Shown here piece after piece: positions 43,926-53,166 of a stretch of DNA of 64,000 nucleotides. The DNA is from an uncultured Helicobacter sp. Lineage in GTDB: Bacteria > Campylobacterota > Campylobacteria > Campylobacterales > Helicobacteraceae. Location: NCBI GenBank assembly GCA_949287835.1, contig CASEHV010000011.1:62001-126000 (forward strand), in the 5' to 3' direction. Both the position numbers and the translations under genes were made by a program. A model generated the notes under the pieces. It was not told the origin of the DNA and searched no databases. It worked only from the letters and a program-made list of their open reading frames with translations. Each line of letters begins with the position of its first letter. Within the stretch, counting starts at the first letter, position 1.

Positions 43926-46900
43926 ATGAAAATAGTTATTGAAAATAGAGAGTTTGAGTGCTCAAGTGAGGATACGATATTAGATGTCGCAAGGCGCAAT
44001 GGGATTAGGATTCCTACCATTTGTTACCTTAGTGGTTGTAGTCCGACATTGGCATGTAAGATGTGCATGGTCGAGGTCAATGGTAAGAGGGCATATAGCT
44101 GTAATGCAAAGGTAAAAGATGGCATGAATGTCCTTGTCAATACCCCCGAGATTTTGAGTGATAGAAAAGAGATTATGACGACATATTGTGTCAATCACCC
44201 GCTAGAGTGTGGCGTGTGTGATAAGAGCGGTGAGTGCGAGTTACAGGATTTTACCCTGCATACAAAGGTCGATACTCAGCTATTTGGTCTAAAAGAGGCA
44301 GATAAAAAGTCATACTCTTTTGCACAAAGCTTTTACGACCCTGCCTTGTGTATCATGTGCGAGAGATGCGCTACGACATGCAAGGATAATATTGGCGAGA
44401 GTAATCTAAAAGCAGGTAAGGCAAATCTTTTTACGCCAGATAATTATAAAGATTCTATGGGAAAAGACCCCTACTCTGTATGGGCAAAGAGACAAAAGGG
44501 TTTAATAGAGTTTGTGGGTGCTAATGAGTGTAAGGACTGCGGGGAGTGCATATCAGTATGCCCTGTGGGTGCTATGACTTACAAGGATTTCACATATACT
44601 AGCAATGCGTGGGAACTACAAAAGGTAGAATCTACCTGTGCGCTATGCCCTGCGGGGTGCAATGTCATTTATAACGTAAAGCACCTAGATGTAAAGGGCG
44701 ATGTGGATAAAGTCTATCGTGTGCAGAATGATTATTTGTATAATCCAATCTGTGGTGCAGGTCGCTTTGTCTTTGATAATGTCTCTCTTGGCAGTAGAGA
44801 TATGGGGGCAGCACTTGAGGCATTAAATAGGGCAGATTCTATATATCTTGGAGGGAATGTTAGCAATGAGGAGGCGCTTTTAGCACATCTTTTAGCAAAG
44901 TTTCTTGACATTCCGCTATTCTCTTATGAGGCTAGATTGTATCAGAGTTTTTATGGACTACTAGATTCTAGTGCTAAGATGGATTATATTGCTACATTCG
45001 AGGATTTTAAAAATGCGAATGCTTTTATAGCCTTGCACTGCTATTTTAAGTATGACTCCCCCCTTGTGCGATATAGAATCAATAATAATCTAAAACTGCA
45101 GAAAAGCACTCAGCTAATTAATATTTCATTATTTAAAGATTCCCTGCTGCAAGGGCTTGGCAAAAATGCGGTAGATATTATAGGTAGTGCGGGTAGCATT
45201 AGTATGAGTGGAATCTTAGGACTAGTGTTTGCCAATAATCTTATCGATGAGTTTTTAGAGGAGTTCCCTAATGCTTTGAGATATTTAGATGATTATGTAG
45301 CTAAAACTAAGGATAGCAGCGAAGAATCTAGTGAGGACTCCAGCGATAAACCTAGCTTTAGCAATGCGGAATTAGCGGTGTTAGAGTCACTAGGACTAGC
45401 GGATTTCTCAAGCTTAAAATTAGCTAAAAAAGGTGGAATCCTGCTTTTATCTGCCCAGAGCATAGAGGATTTTATTGATAGTATTGCCTATGATAGCTAT
45501 GAGATAGAGCTAGGGCAGCAGAGCATACAGGAGGCTGTCGGCACTACGATTGCACAAGATATTGCAAAAGGTGCTAGTGATTCCCTGCTAGATATGGAAT
45601 CAAGGGTCGAAATCTTCTCTAGGATAGTGAATTTTGTATGTCAAAAGCTAGAGCTAAAGACATGCTATATTCCAAAAGATTCTAATACCATAGGCATTGC
45701 AAATCTCTGTGCTTTACCTAGCTTATCTTTGCATAAAAGTTTTTCTCCTAGCTATTGTATCGGCATTAGGACTAGCGGACATTTTATATTTGATTCTAAT
45801 CTTTCTAAATCTAGTGTGAAACCAGATTTTGCCCTCCCCAGCCTTATGCAGAATGAGGGTAGCATTACAAATATGGAAGTGCGACTTCTACCATTAAATC
45901 CTAGCGTAGCGTATCTTGATGATAATTTAGACGATGCACTTGACTTTAGCGATGTGGCATTAGAGATTCTAAGTGGCATTGATGATAGCACTCTTGAGGG
46001 GGATTTATCCTCTGTGCGTTATATCGGGGATTTGAGCGTGCTTTTGCATAAATATGCCTTTTATGGTAGTAGTGAAAAAAGTTGCCTTGTGTATAGAGAT
46101 GTGAGATATGAGAATCTAAAAAGTCGCTATGAGAGAGATGGTAGAGATTTAAGGGGGTATAGGCTGGAGTATAGGGATTCTTCGGCAAGCCTTGCGAATG
46201 ACGGTGTTGTTATATCTCAGAATGACATTGTGCTTAAAACTCAAAACGACGGTGCGTCCATGTTTCTAAATGACACGTCCACCGTCATGTTGAGCGGTAG
46301 CGAAACATCTCTGCAGAATCAAGATTCTAAAGAAAATGTCGTGTTGAGGACAGAGTCAAAAACATCTTTACAGAATCAAGACTTCAAAGATTCTTCGCTT
46401 AACGCTCAGAATGACGTTATGGCTACGACCCGCAATGACATTGAGGTTAAAACCCAAAATGACAACTTTATTAATACAAAAAACGAAGGTATTGTTAAAA
46501 CTCAAAACGACGTTGTTGCTACATCTCAGAATGATTTAGTTGTTAATATTCAGAGTGAAAATCTAGCCACATCTCAAAAAGAGCAAGAAACATTACAAAA
46601 CTCTAAGCTACATATAACCTTTTATCTAAAAATGAGGAAAGAAATGCAACCATGCAATGCAATAAAGCTAGAATCTCAGAATCATTTCAACCATGAGACC
46701 CTAAGCAGCGGTAATCTCCAATCAAAAAGCGGGATTTATACAAGTGCTGCATATCTAAAAGAGCTAGGGTTGAAAGAGGGAGATTATGTGAGTGTGAAAG
46801 GTAAGAGCGGTAGCATTACATCTCAAATCTATGTGGATTATGATTTGCAAGATTCTATATTGCTAATATCACCCATGATTTGCGAGGTAGATCAGGTATT

Positions 46901-46964
46901 TGATGATAGATTTTATGCTATGGTAGAGATAGAGCCTTGTAGATTAGAATCTAGTGCCATGTAA
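43926..46964 (+). CDS. nuoG: Complex I subunit NuoG, second tandem copy, with repeat insert
   Basis: 1012 aa. It has the same domain order as the first copy: [2Fe-2S] domain (CYLSGCSPTLACKMC, then Cys in YSCNAKV), NHPLECGVCDKSGECELQD, CIMCERCATTC, CKDCGECISVCPVGAM, and CALCPAGC ... CGAGRF for N7. Overall it is clearly diverged from copy 1, so the duplication is not recent. Residues about 749-890 are A/B-repeat low-complexity sequence; without them it is about 870 aa. A short acidic Ser-rich run (KDSSEESSEDSS) lies near residue 460. Both copies keep all cluster ligands, so both could conduct electrons. nuoH follows after 9 nt. Confidence 0.92.
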   Translation: MKIVIENREFECSSEDTILDVARRNGIRIPTICYLSGCSPTLACKMCMVEVNGKRAYSCNAKVKDGMNVLVNTPEILSDRKEIMTTYCVNHPLECGVCDKSGECELQDFTLHTKVDTQLFGLKEADKKSYSFAQSFYDPALCIMCERCATTCKDNIGESNLKAGKANLFTPDNYKDSMGKDPYSVWAKRQKGLIEFVGANECKDCGECISVCPVGAMTYKDFTYTSNAWELQKVESTCALCPAGCNVIYNVKHLDVKGDVDKVYRVQNDYLYNPICGAGRFVFDNVSLGSRDMGAALEALNRADSIYLGGNVSNEEALLAHLLAKFLDIPLFSYEARLYQSFYGLLDSSAKMDYIATFEDFKNANAFIALHCYFKYDSPLVRYRINNNLKLQKSTQLINISLFKDSLLQGLGKNAVDIIGSAGSISMSGILGLVFANNLIDEFLEEFPNALRYLDDYVAKTKDSSEESSEDSSDKPSFSNAELAVLESLGLADFSSLKLAKKGGILLLSAQSIEDFIDSIAYDSYEIELGQQSIQEAVGTTIAQDIAKGASDSLLDMESRVEIFSRIVNFVCQKLELKTCYIPKDSNTIGIANLCALPSLSLHKSFSPSYCIGIRTSGHFIFDSNLSKSSVKPDFALPSLMQNEGSITNMEVRLLPLNPSVAYLDDNLDDALDFSDVALEILSGIDDSTLEGDLSSVRYIGDLSVLLHKYAFYGSSEKSCLVYRDVRYENLKSRYERDGRDLRGYRLEYRDSSASLANDGVVISQNDIVLKTQNDGASMFLNDTSTVMLSGSETSLQNQDSKENVVLRTESKTSLQNQDFKDSSLNAQNDVMATTRNDIEVKTQNDNFINTKNEGIVKTQNDVVATSQNDLVVNIQSENLATSQKEQETLQNSKLHITFYLKMRKEMQPCNAIKLESQNHFNHETLSSGNLQSKSGIYTSAAYLKELGLKEGDYVSVKGKSGSITSQIYVDYDLQDSILLISPMICEVDQVFDDRFYAMVEIEPCRLESSAM
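46170..46600 (+). repeat. Repeat block in second nuoG
   Basis: Starts with a degenerate A unit (GATTCTTCGGCAAGCCTTGC, 46178-46197), B units at about 46283-46310 and a decayed one at 46336-46366, an A unit at 46387-46416, then seven or eight short CAGAATGAC-type units to about 46575. Encodes VMLSGSETS, DSSLNAQND and many QND/QNE repeats. Confidence 0.85.
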
Positions 46965-46973
46965 GGAGAGATA

Positions 46974-47960
46974 GTGAGTGCCTTTATTATTGAGACGATT
47001 ATAAAAGTCCTTGTAGTCGTGCTTGTGTTTTCATTTTTAGGTGGCTTTGCGACCTATATTGAGCGGAAAGTGTTAGGATTTTTTCAACGCAGACTAGGAC
47101 CTATGTATGTGGGACCTTATGGATTATTGCAGTTTGCCGCAGATGCTATTAAGCTTTTTACCAAAGAGGATATTTTGCCTCGTGGGGCAAATAAGATTAT
47201 TTTTACCCTAGCGCCAGTCGTGGCTATGGTGAGTGCGATGACATCTATGGTAGCAATTCCATTTTTCCCCGAGTTTGAGATTTTTGGCTACAAGGTAACG
47301 CCCATTATTTCGGATATAAATGTGGGAATCCTATTTTTCATATCTGTGGGTGCAGTGGGAATCTATGCACCACTTTTAGCGGGACTTAGCAGTGGGAATA
47401 AATGGAGCTTGATAGGGGGGGCTAGGGCATGTATTCAGGTTTTAAGCTTTGAGATTGTTACAGGGCTATCTGTGCTTGCGCCTATCATGCTTGTAGGTAG
47501 TCTTTCATTGGTCGCTATGAATAGCTATCAGAGTGGTGGCTTTTTTGATTGGCTAGTCTTTAAACAGCCTTTGGCATTCGTGATTTTCCTAATTGCTGGA
47601 TATGCGGAGCTAAATAGGACGCCATTTGACTTACTAGAGCATGAGGCAGAGATTATTGCGGGATACTGCACGGAGTATAGTGGTCTTAAATGGGGTATGT
47701 TCTTTATCGCAGAATATGCACACATGTTTGCCTTTGCTTTCGTGGTTAGCCTTGTGTTTTTGGGCGGGTTTAATCCTCTGTGGTTTATACCCGGTGGCAT
47801 TGCTATTATTCTAAAAGTATGCTTTTTCATATTCTTGTTTATGTGGGTTAGGGCTACACTTCCGCATGTGCGACCAGACCAGATTATGGATATGTGCTGG
47901 AAGATTCTAATGCCACTTGCGTTAATTAATGTGCTTGTAACAGGCTTTATATTATTGTAA
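46974..47960 (+). CDS. nuoH: Complex I subunit NuoH
   Basis: 328 aa starting at GTG 46974 (AAGGAGAG upstream). About eight membrane helices; signatures [33 protein letters not shown], and [21 protein letters not shown]. It forms the entry of the quinone channel and links the peripheral arm to the proton-pumping subunits. All recognisable conserved segments are present. Confidence 0.95.
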   Translation: MSAFIIETIIKVLVVVLVFSFLGGFATYIERKVLGFFQRRLGPMYVGPYGLLQFAADAIKLFTKEDILPRGANKIIFTLAPVVAMVSAMTSMVAIPFFPEFEIFGYKVTPIISDINVGILFFISVGAVGIYAPLLAGLSSGNKWSLIGGARACIQVLSFEIVTGLSVLAPIMLVGSLSLVAMNSYQSGGFFDWLVFKQPLAFVIFLIAGYAELNRTPFDLLEHEAEIIAGYCTEYSGLKWGMFFIAEYAHMFAFAFVVSLVFLGGFNPLWFIPGGIAIILKVCFFIFLFMWVRATLPHVRPDQIMDMCWKILMPLALINVLVTGFILL

Positions 47961-47970
47961 AGGATGTCTT

Positions 47971-48579
47971 ATGGAAGAGAAAAAAGAAGTTGTAGAATCT
48001 AAGCAAGATTATTATTTTGTCAAAACAGATAATACGCCCAAAAATGCCTTTGATAGCTTTAAGAGGACGTTAAAATCAACCGTTGGATTAGACATTCTAA
48101 AGGGACTAGGGCTAACTATAAAGGAATTTTGGAGTAAGCCTGTAACGGTGAATTATCCACTAGAAACTCAGCCTCTAAGTCCTCGCTATCGTGCCGTGCA
48201 TAATCTACAAAGAATGCTAGAATCTGGCAGTGAACGTTGCATTGGTTGCGGCTTGTGTGAAAAAATCTGCACGAGTAATTGCATTAGAATCCTAACCCAC
48301 GAGGGCGATGATGGTAGGAAAAAGATAGATTCTTATACAATAAATCTTGGTCGTTGCATTTACTGCGGATTGTGTGCGGAGGTTTGCCCAGAGCTTGCCA
48401 TTGTCATGGGGAATCGCTTTGAGAATGCTAGTCAGCAAAGAGCACATTTTGGATTAAAAGAGGATTTTTTAAAAGACATGGAAGAGGCTAAATTCCACAA
48501 TCAAGCCGAGTTTGATGGCTTTGGTAGCATTAGACCTAGTGCCGATAATGAAGTCAAGCAAACGCCACTTGATTATTAG
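47971..48579 (+). CDS. nuoI: Complex I subunit NuoI
   Basis: 202 aa, an 8Fe ferredoxin-like subunit with two complete motifs: Cys90-Cys93-Cys96-Cys100 and Cys129-Cys132-Cys135-Cys139, plus Cys104. It carries clusters N6a and N6b between NuoG and NuoB. The N-terminal 50 residues are polar and the C-terminal tail is short and charged. Confidence 0.95.
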   Translation: MEEKKEVVESKQDYYFVKTDNTPKNAFDSFKRTLKSTVGLDILKGLGLTIKEFWSKPVTVNYPLETQPLSPRYRAVHNLQRMLESGSERCIGCGLCEKICTSNCIRILTHEGDDGRKKIDSYTINLGRCIYCGLCAEVCPELAIVMGNRFENASQQRAHFGLKEDFLKDMEEAKFHNQAEFDGFGSIRPSADNEVKQTPLDY

Positions 48580-48612
48580 ATTCCATATTGATTTTTGCAA
48601 GGAGCGTTGCTA

Positions 48613-49134
48613 ATGTTTGAGGTCATTGCGTTTTATGTTTTTGCTGCTTTGACACTTTGTGCATTTCTTATTGTCGTTATGTCGAATAATATTTTGTATG
48701 CACTCAGTGCGCTTGCATTTGGCATGATTTTGGTATCTGGCTTTTTCTTTCTGCTACATGCCGACTTTTTGGGAATCGTGCAAATCACGGTTTATACAGG
48801 AGCAGTAGTCGTTATGTATGCCTTTGGAATGATGTTTTTTGATTTGAATAAAGAAGTCAAAGAGAGATTCCATAATCAATTCATAGTATGGCTTATCGTG
48901 GCAGTCTTTGCCCTAAGCTTATTTGTCTCTTTTGGCAAGGTTTTCGTGCCAGAGGAAGTAAAGGTTGCTGATATGAGTTTATCTGCATTATCGCATCTGT
49001 TATTTAAAGACTATATCTTAGGCTTTGGTGCTGTAACAGTCATGCTATTAATGTCTATGATAGCGGGTGTAGCGGTGGGAGCGCACAAGCCTGAGTTCCC
49101 AAAAGATTCTGATAATGAGAAGTTGAGGAAATAG
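48613..49134 (+). CDS. nuoJ: Complex I subunit NuoJ
   Basis: 173 aa from ATG 48613 (AAGGAG upstream; an in-frame TTG at 48595 is unlikely). Five membrane helices with the family segment LGIVQITVYTGAVVVMYAFGMM. It packs between NuoA/K and NuoH and contributes to the membrane-arm joint. Confidence 0.93.
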   Translation: MFEVIAFYVFAALTLCAFLIVVMSNNILYALSALAFGMILVSGFFFLLHADFLGIVQITVYTGAVVVMYAFGMMFFDLNKEVKERFHNQFIVWLIVAVFALSLFVSFGKVFVPEEVKVADMSLSALSHLLFKDYILGFGAVTVMLLMSMIAGVAVGAHKPEFPKDSDNEKLRK

Positions 49135-49164
49135 AATGCGTTTAGAAATACAGGAGAGTTTGTG

Positions 49165-49467
49165 ATGATTACACTGGGGCATTATCTGATGTTTAGTGCT
49201 ATTATGTTTAGCATTGGACTATATGGGATACTTAGACGCAAGAATATCTTGTTATTGCTATTTTCTACCGAGATTATGCTAAATGCTATTAATGTCGCTT
49301 TTGTAGCCATAGGACATTATAGATATGATTTATCTGGGCAGATTGCCGCTTTATTTATTGTGGCTCTAGCTGCAGCCGAGGTTGCCATAGGACTTGGGCT
49401 TGTCTTGCTTTTGTATAGGAAATACAAGACTTTGGATATAGATGAGCTTAGTAATATGCGAGGTTAG
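49165..49467 (+). CDS. nuoK: Complex I subunit NuoK
   Basis: 100 aa from ATG 49165 (a GTG one codon upstream is in frame). Three helices with RRKNILLLLFSTEIMLNAINV (conserved membrane Glu) and AAEVAIGLGLVLLLYR (second Glu). Part of the proton-translocating membrane arm. nuoL follows after 2 nt. Confidence 0.94.
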   Translation: MITLGHYLMFSAIMFSIGLYGILRRKNILLLLFSTEIMLNAINVAFVAIGHYRYDLSGQIAALFIVALAAAEVAIGLGLVLLLYRKYKTLDIDELSNMRG

Positions 49468-49469
49468 AT

Positions 49470-51347
49470 ATGTATGAATTTGTAACTACCAATAAAGAGA
49501 CATTATTTTGTCTTATTATTTTTCTACCTCTTTTAGCCGCGCTAATTGCTGGATTCAATGCTACAAGTAAGCCCATTCGCTCTGTGGGCTTTTTATGCTC
49601 TGTGCTTGTGGCATGTAGCTTTGTGATTTCATGTTTATTTCTTTATATGAGTAGTGTAGATGGCATGAGTTTTCACTTGGTGCTTTGGGATTTTATTAGC
49701 ACTTCGCAGTTTCATGTAACCTTCTCATTTATGTTTGATAAAATCAATGCCATTATGATATTTGTCGTTACCTGTGTTTCTACTATGGTGCATTTCTACT
49801 CTATCGGATATATGGAGCATGACAAAGGCTTTAATCGCTTCTTTGCATATCTTGGTGGCTTTGTGTTCTCCATGCTGTTGCTTGTGTGTGGGGATAATTT
49901 GCTGATTTTATTTATAGGCTGGGAGGGCGTTGGGACCTGCTCTTATTTACTGATTGGATTCTGGTATCAAAGGAAAAGTGCGAATGCTGCCTCTATCGAA
50001 GCCTTTGTGATGAATAGAGTTGCTGACTTGGCAATGCTACTTGGAATCTTCCTTGTGTATTCTACCTTTGGTTCTTTGTCTTACCATGAAATCTTTGAGG
50101 CATTGGCAAAGGAGCCGCCTAGCTATACTATCCTTACTTGGATTGCAGTATTATTGTTTATCGGTGCTATGGGGAAATCGGCACAATTCCCACTACACAC
50201 ATGGCTTGCTAATGCGATGGAGGGACCTACACCTGTATCCGCACTAATCCACGCCGCTACTATGGTAACCGCTGGGGTATATCTCGTCATTCGCCTAGCG
50301 CCTATTTATACTAGCGTGGTGGAGGTATCGATGTTTATCGCATGTCTTGGGGCATTTGTAGCCATCTTTGCCTCGCTAATGGCTATTGTCAATAGGGATT
50401 TAAAGAGAATCATTGCCTACTCTACGCTATCTCAGCTTGGGTATATGTTCGTAGCGGCAGGTCTTGGTGCTTATGGCATTGCGTTATTTCACCTTTTCAC
50501 ACATGCGTTCTTTAAGTCGCTATTATTCCTTGGTGCAGGGAATGTTATGCATGCCATGAATGATAAGCTAGATATTACGAAAATGGGGACTTTGTCTAAG
50601 AATCTAAAATACACCATGATATTTATGCTTATAGGTTCTTTTGCGCTTTGTGGGATTCCACCATTTGCGGGTTATTTCTCTAAGGATAAGATTTTAGAGT
50701 TGGCATTTGTGCATAACTTTGAGTATTCTATGTGGATATGGGGGGTATTATTATTTGGTGCTTTCTGCACGGCGTTTTATAGTTTTAGATTATTTATGCT
50801 TGTATTCTTTGGTTCTAAACGACACAAGGAGCACCCACATGAGGCAGGTGCCCTTATGATTCTAGCTATGAGTCCTTTAGCTGTGTTGGCTGTGATAGCG
50901 GGAATGTTTTATGATTCCTTTAGTGAGTTTTTATCTAGCGCACTCATACCTGTGAATATTCATATTGATAATCATATAGCGTTGATTGCCCTAACTCTAG
51001 GTGTGGTTATCGTGGGAATTTTACTAGCGGTATTTATGTATCGCGATGGCTATGGGCAGAAACCAAAAAATATTTTCTATAAACTTCTCATAAATGAATA
51101 TTACATTCCTCAAATTTATAGAATCTGCATAGTTAAGCCCTTTGGATTTATCTCAGATGTCTTCTATCACATTATCGATATGGGCATTATTGATAAGATT
51201 GTAGATTCCATTGTGAAGTTATTCTTGTTGTTTAGCTATGCACTGCGTCCGTTGCAAAATGGGAATCTAAGCAGTATGCTAAGGTTTATGACTTTTGGCG
51301 TAGTGGTGCTGTTGGTGATAGCCCTATGCTACATATCGATATTATAG
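49470..51347 (+). CDS. nuoL: Complex I subunit NuoL
   Basis: 625 aa, about 15-16 membrane helices. It has the Mrp-antiporter-like core with GWEGVGTCSYLLIGFWY, MGKSAQFPLHTWLANAMEGPTPVSALIHAATMV, and HAFFKSLLFLGAGNVMH, and a long amphipathic C-terminal region as expected for NuoL. It is the distal proton pump of complex I. No repeat insert. Confidence 0.95.
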   Translation: MYEFVTTNKETLFCLIIFLPLLAALIAGFNATSKPIRSVGFLCSVLVACSFVISCLFLYMSSVDGMSFHLVLWDFISTSQFHVTFSFMFDKINAIMIFVVTCVSTMVHFYSIGYMEHDKGFNRFFAYLGGFVFSMLLLVCGDNLLILFIGWEGVGTCSYLLIGFWYQRKSANAASIEAFVMNRVADLAMLLGIFLVYSTFGSLSYHEIFEALAKEPPSYTILTWIAVLLFIGAMGKSAQFPLHTWLANAMEGPTPVSALIHAATMVTAGVYLVIRLAPIYTSVVEVSMFIACLGAFVAIFASLMAIVNRDLKRIIAYSTLSQLGYMFVAAGLGAYGIALFHLFTHAFFKSLLFLGAGNVMHAMNDKLDITKMGTLSKNLKYTMIFMLIGSFALCGIPPFAGYFSKDKILELAFVHNFEYSMWIWGVLLFGAFCTAFYSFRLFMLVFFGSKRHKEHPHEAGALMILAMSPLAVLAVIAGMFYDSFSEFLSSALIPVNIHIDNHIALIALTLGVVIVGILLAVFMYRDGYGQKPKNIFYKLLINEYYIPQIYRICIVKPFGFISDVFYHIIDMGIIDKIVDSIVKLFLLFSYALRPLQNGNLSSMLRFMTFGVVVLLVIALCYISIL

Positions 51348-51360
51348 GCAAGGAGTAGTT

Positions 51361-53166
51361 GTGGAGTATTTATTGAGTTTGATTATTGCCTGTCCCCTTG
51401 TCGCCTGTCTGTTTGTCTTTCTATTTGATGATGGAGGGGCGAAGAGATTTGGTAGGATAATATCCTTTATAGAGCTAGGATTGGTCTTATGGCTATTTTT
51501 CATCTATCGCATCGATGTAGCGGAGGTGCAGTTCTTAGATAGATTTGTCCTCATCGAGCCTTTGGGTATTGACTATATCGTATCCGTTGATGGAATCTCA
51601 CTTGCCTTAATTATGCTAACTGCCTTTATCATGTTTATAGCTAATATCTATGTGAGGCGGTTAGATGATTCCCGACCTCTTGTGGTATGCCTTTTATCCC
51701 TTGAGGGAATCTTAATGGGATTATTTTTATCGCAAAATGCCCTTATGTTTTATACATTCTGGGAGTTAGCACTGCTTCCTGTGCTATACATGGTAGGCGT
51801 CTGGGGTAGCGGGAAAAAGATTTATATCGGTATGAAATTTTTTGTCTATACCTTTGCCTCTAGCCTTGTAATGCTTATGTCTATTATTTATATGGGCTAT
51901 TTGTATTACTCTACTTATGGTATTTTTAGCTTTGATATGTATATGTGGAAAACTCTGAATCTACCGCTATCCACACAGAGTATTTTATTTTGGGGATTCC
52001 TTATTTCCATTGCGGTAAAGATTCCAATCATTCCGCTTCACACATGGCTACCACATATTTATAGTGAGGCACCTGCGCTAGGTAGCGTTATGCTTTCTGC
52101 CTTGCTATCAAAGATGGGGACTTATGCTATGCTAAAGATTTTATTACCGATTTTCCCCGATGCTAGTGTGTCATTTATGCCTATGGTTACCGTCTTGGCT
52201 GTGGTGATGGTGATTTATGCGGGTATCATTGCCTTTAGGCAGAGGGATATTAAAAAGGTGATTGCATATAGTTCCATATCGCACATGGGTGTCGTTATTT
52301 TGGGAATCTTTAGTTTCAATCCAGAGGGCATTAGCGGTGCAGTCTTTATGATGGTAGCACATGGCATTACTAGTGGTGGATTATTTTTGTTAGCAGGTAT
52401 GCTTTTCTATCGTATGAATACTCGCCATATCGATGATTTTGGCGGTATCGCTAGTGTTATGCCACATTACTCTACACTCTTTGCTGTTGTCATGCTATCT
52501 AATGTTGGACTTCCGCTTACTATCGGCTTTGTCGGTGAGTTTTTGTCGCTTTATGGATTTTTCCAGACTTCTGCGATTCTAACCGCACTTGCGGGGACGA
52601 CTGTGATTATCTCTGCGTGTTACATGCTATATATGTTTAAGAATATTTTTTATGGTGATGTGATACATGCTTCTATTTTGAAGCTAAAGGATTTGAATTT
52701 TAGAGAATATGCCACGATGATTCCATTGATTGCCGCTATTGTCGCTTTTGGAATCTATCCCAAGGTATTGCTTGAATTTATGCAGACTACATCTCAGCAA
52801 GTCATCTCTACCATGAATGCTAGAGCCACAGAGGATTCTAGTAAGGAGCATTTCTTAAAGGTGAATAACGGTCTTATTTTATCTGTTGATGATTATCTTT
52901 TTGAGAATGACGAGCCTTTAGAGGAGGAGATTATAGAGCCTCAGTCATTCAATGATAGAGAAAGACAGAATCTATATTCTACAAATTTTATTTATTCTAA
53001 GCCTTTGGAGAATAATCTAGGTTTTAGAGATTCTTCACATTCGTTTAGAATGACGGAAAATCAAGATTCCACAGAGGATTTGCAGAATCAAGATTCTAAT
53101 CAAAATCAAGATTTACTCTTGTCATCATTGATGGCAACATATCAGGGCAATTTAAGGAGAGCATAA
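51361..53166 (+). CDS. nuoM: Complex I subunit NuoM with repeat-derived C-terminal extension
   Basis: 601 aa starting at GTG 51361 (AAGGAG 6 nt upstream). About 14 membrane helices with FYTFWELALLPVLYMVG, VKIPIIPLHTWLPHIYSEAP, and HGITSGGLFLLAGMLFYR. The membrane part ends near residue 485; residues about 500-601 are a polar tail whose last 50 residues contain a translated A' repeat (DSSHSFRMT) and QDS/QNQD runs. Typical NuoM is about 490-510 aa, so the tail is extra. The stop overlaps the nuoN ATG by 1 nt. Confidence 0.93.
   Translation: MEYLLSLIIACPLVACLFVFLFDDGGAKRFGRIISFIELGLVLWLFFIYRIDVAEVQFLDRFVLIEPLGIDYIVSVDGISLALIMLTAFIMFIANIYVRRLDDSRPLVVCLLSLEGILMGLFLSQNALMFYTFWELALLPVLYMVGVWGSGKKIYIGMKFFVYTFASSLVMLMSIIYMGYLYYSTYGIFSFDMYMWKTLNLPLSTQSILFWGFLISIAVKIPIIPLHTWLPHIYSEAPALGSVMLSALLSKMGTYAMLKILLPIFPDASVSFMPMVTVLAVVMVIYAGIIAFRQRDIKKVIAYSSISHMGVVILGIFSFNPEGISGAVFMMVAHGITSGGLFLLAGMLFYRMNTRHIDDFGGIASVMPHYSTLFAVVMLSNVGLPLTIGFVGEFLSLYGFFQTSAILTALAGTTVIISACYMLYMFKNIFYGDVIHASILKLKDLNFREYATMIPLIAAIVAFGIYPKVLLEFMQTTSQQVISTMNARATEDSSKEHFLKVNNGLILSVDDYLFENDEPLEEEIIEPQSFNDRERQNLYSTNFIYSKPLENNLGFRDSSHSFRMTENQDSTEDLQNQDSNQNQDLLLSSLMATYQGNLRRA
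53020..53110 (+). repeat. Single A' repeat in the nuoM tail
   Basis: GATTCTTCACATTCGTTTAGAATGACG near 53029-53055, then CAAGATTC spacers. It is the 26-nt A' version, with the same translation as in the NuoF/GltD-like gene. Confidence 0.75.

Noticed and set aside
31275-46600. CRISPR array as explanation of the regular repeats
   Set aside because: Units are degenerate, spacing is irregular, the spacers are themselves repeat-derived, no cas genes are present, and the blocks are in frame inside housekeeping genes.
40785-46964. Second nuoG as a formate dehydrogenase or other molybdopterin enzyme
   Set aside because: Both copies have the full N-terminal NuoG cluster domains and lie inside the nuo operon; no formate dehydrogenase Cys/Sec active-site context is visible.
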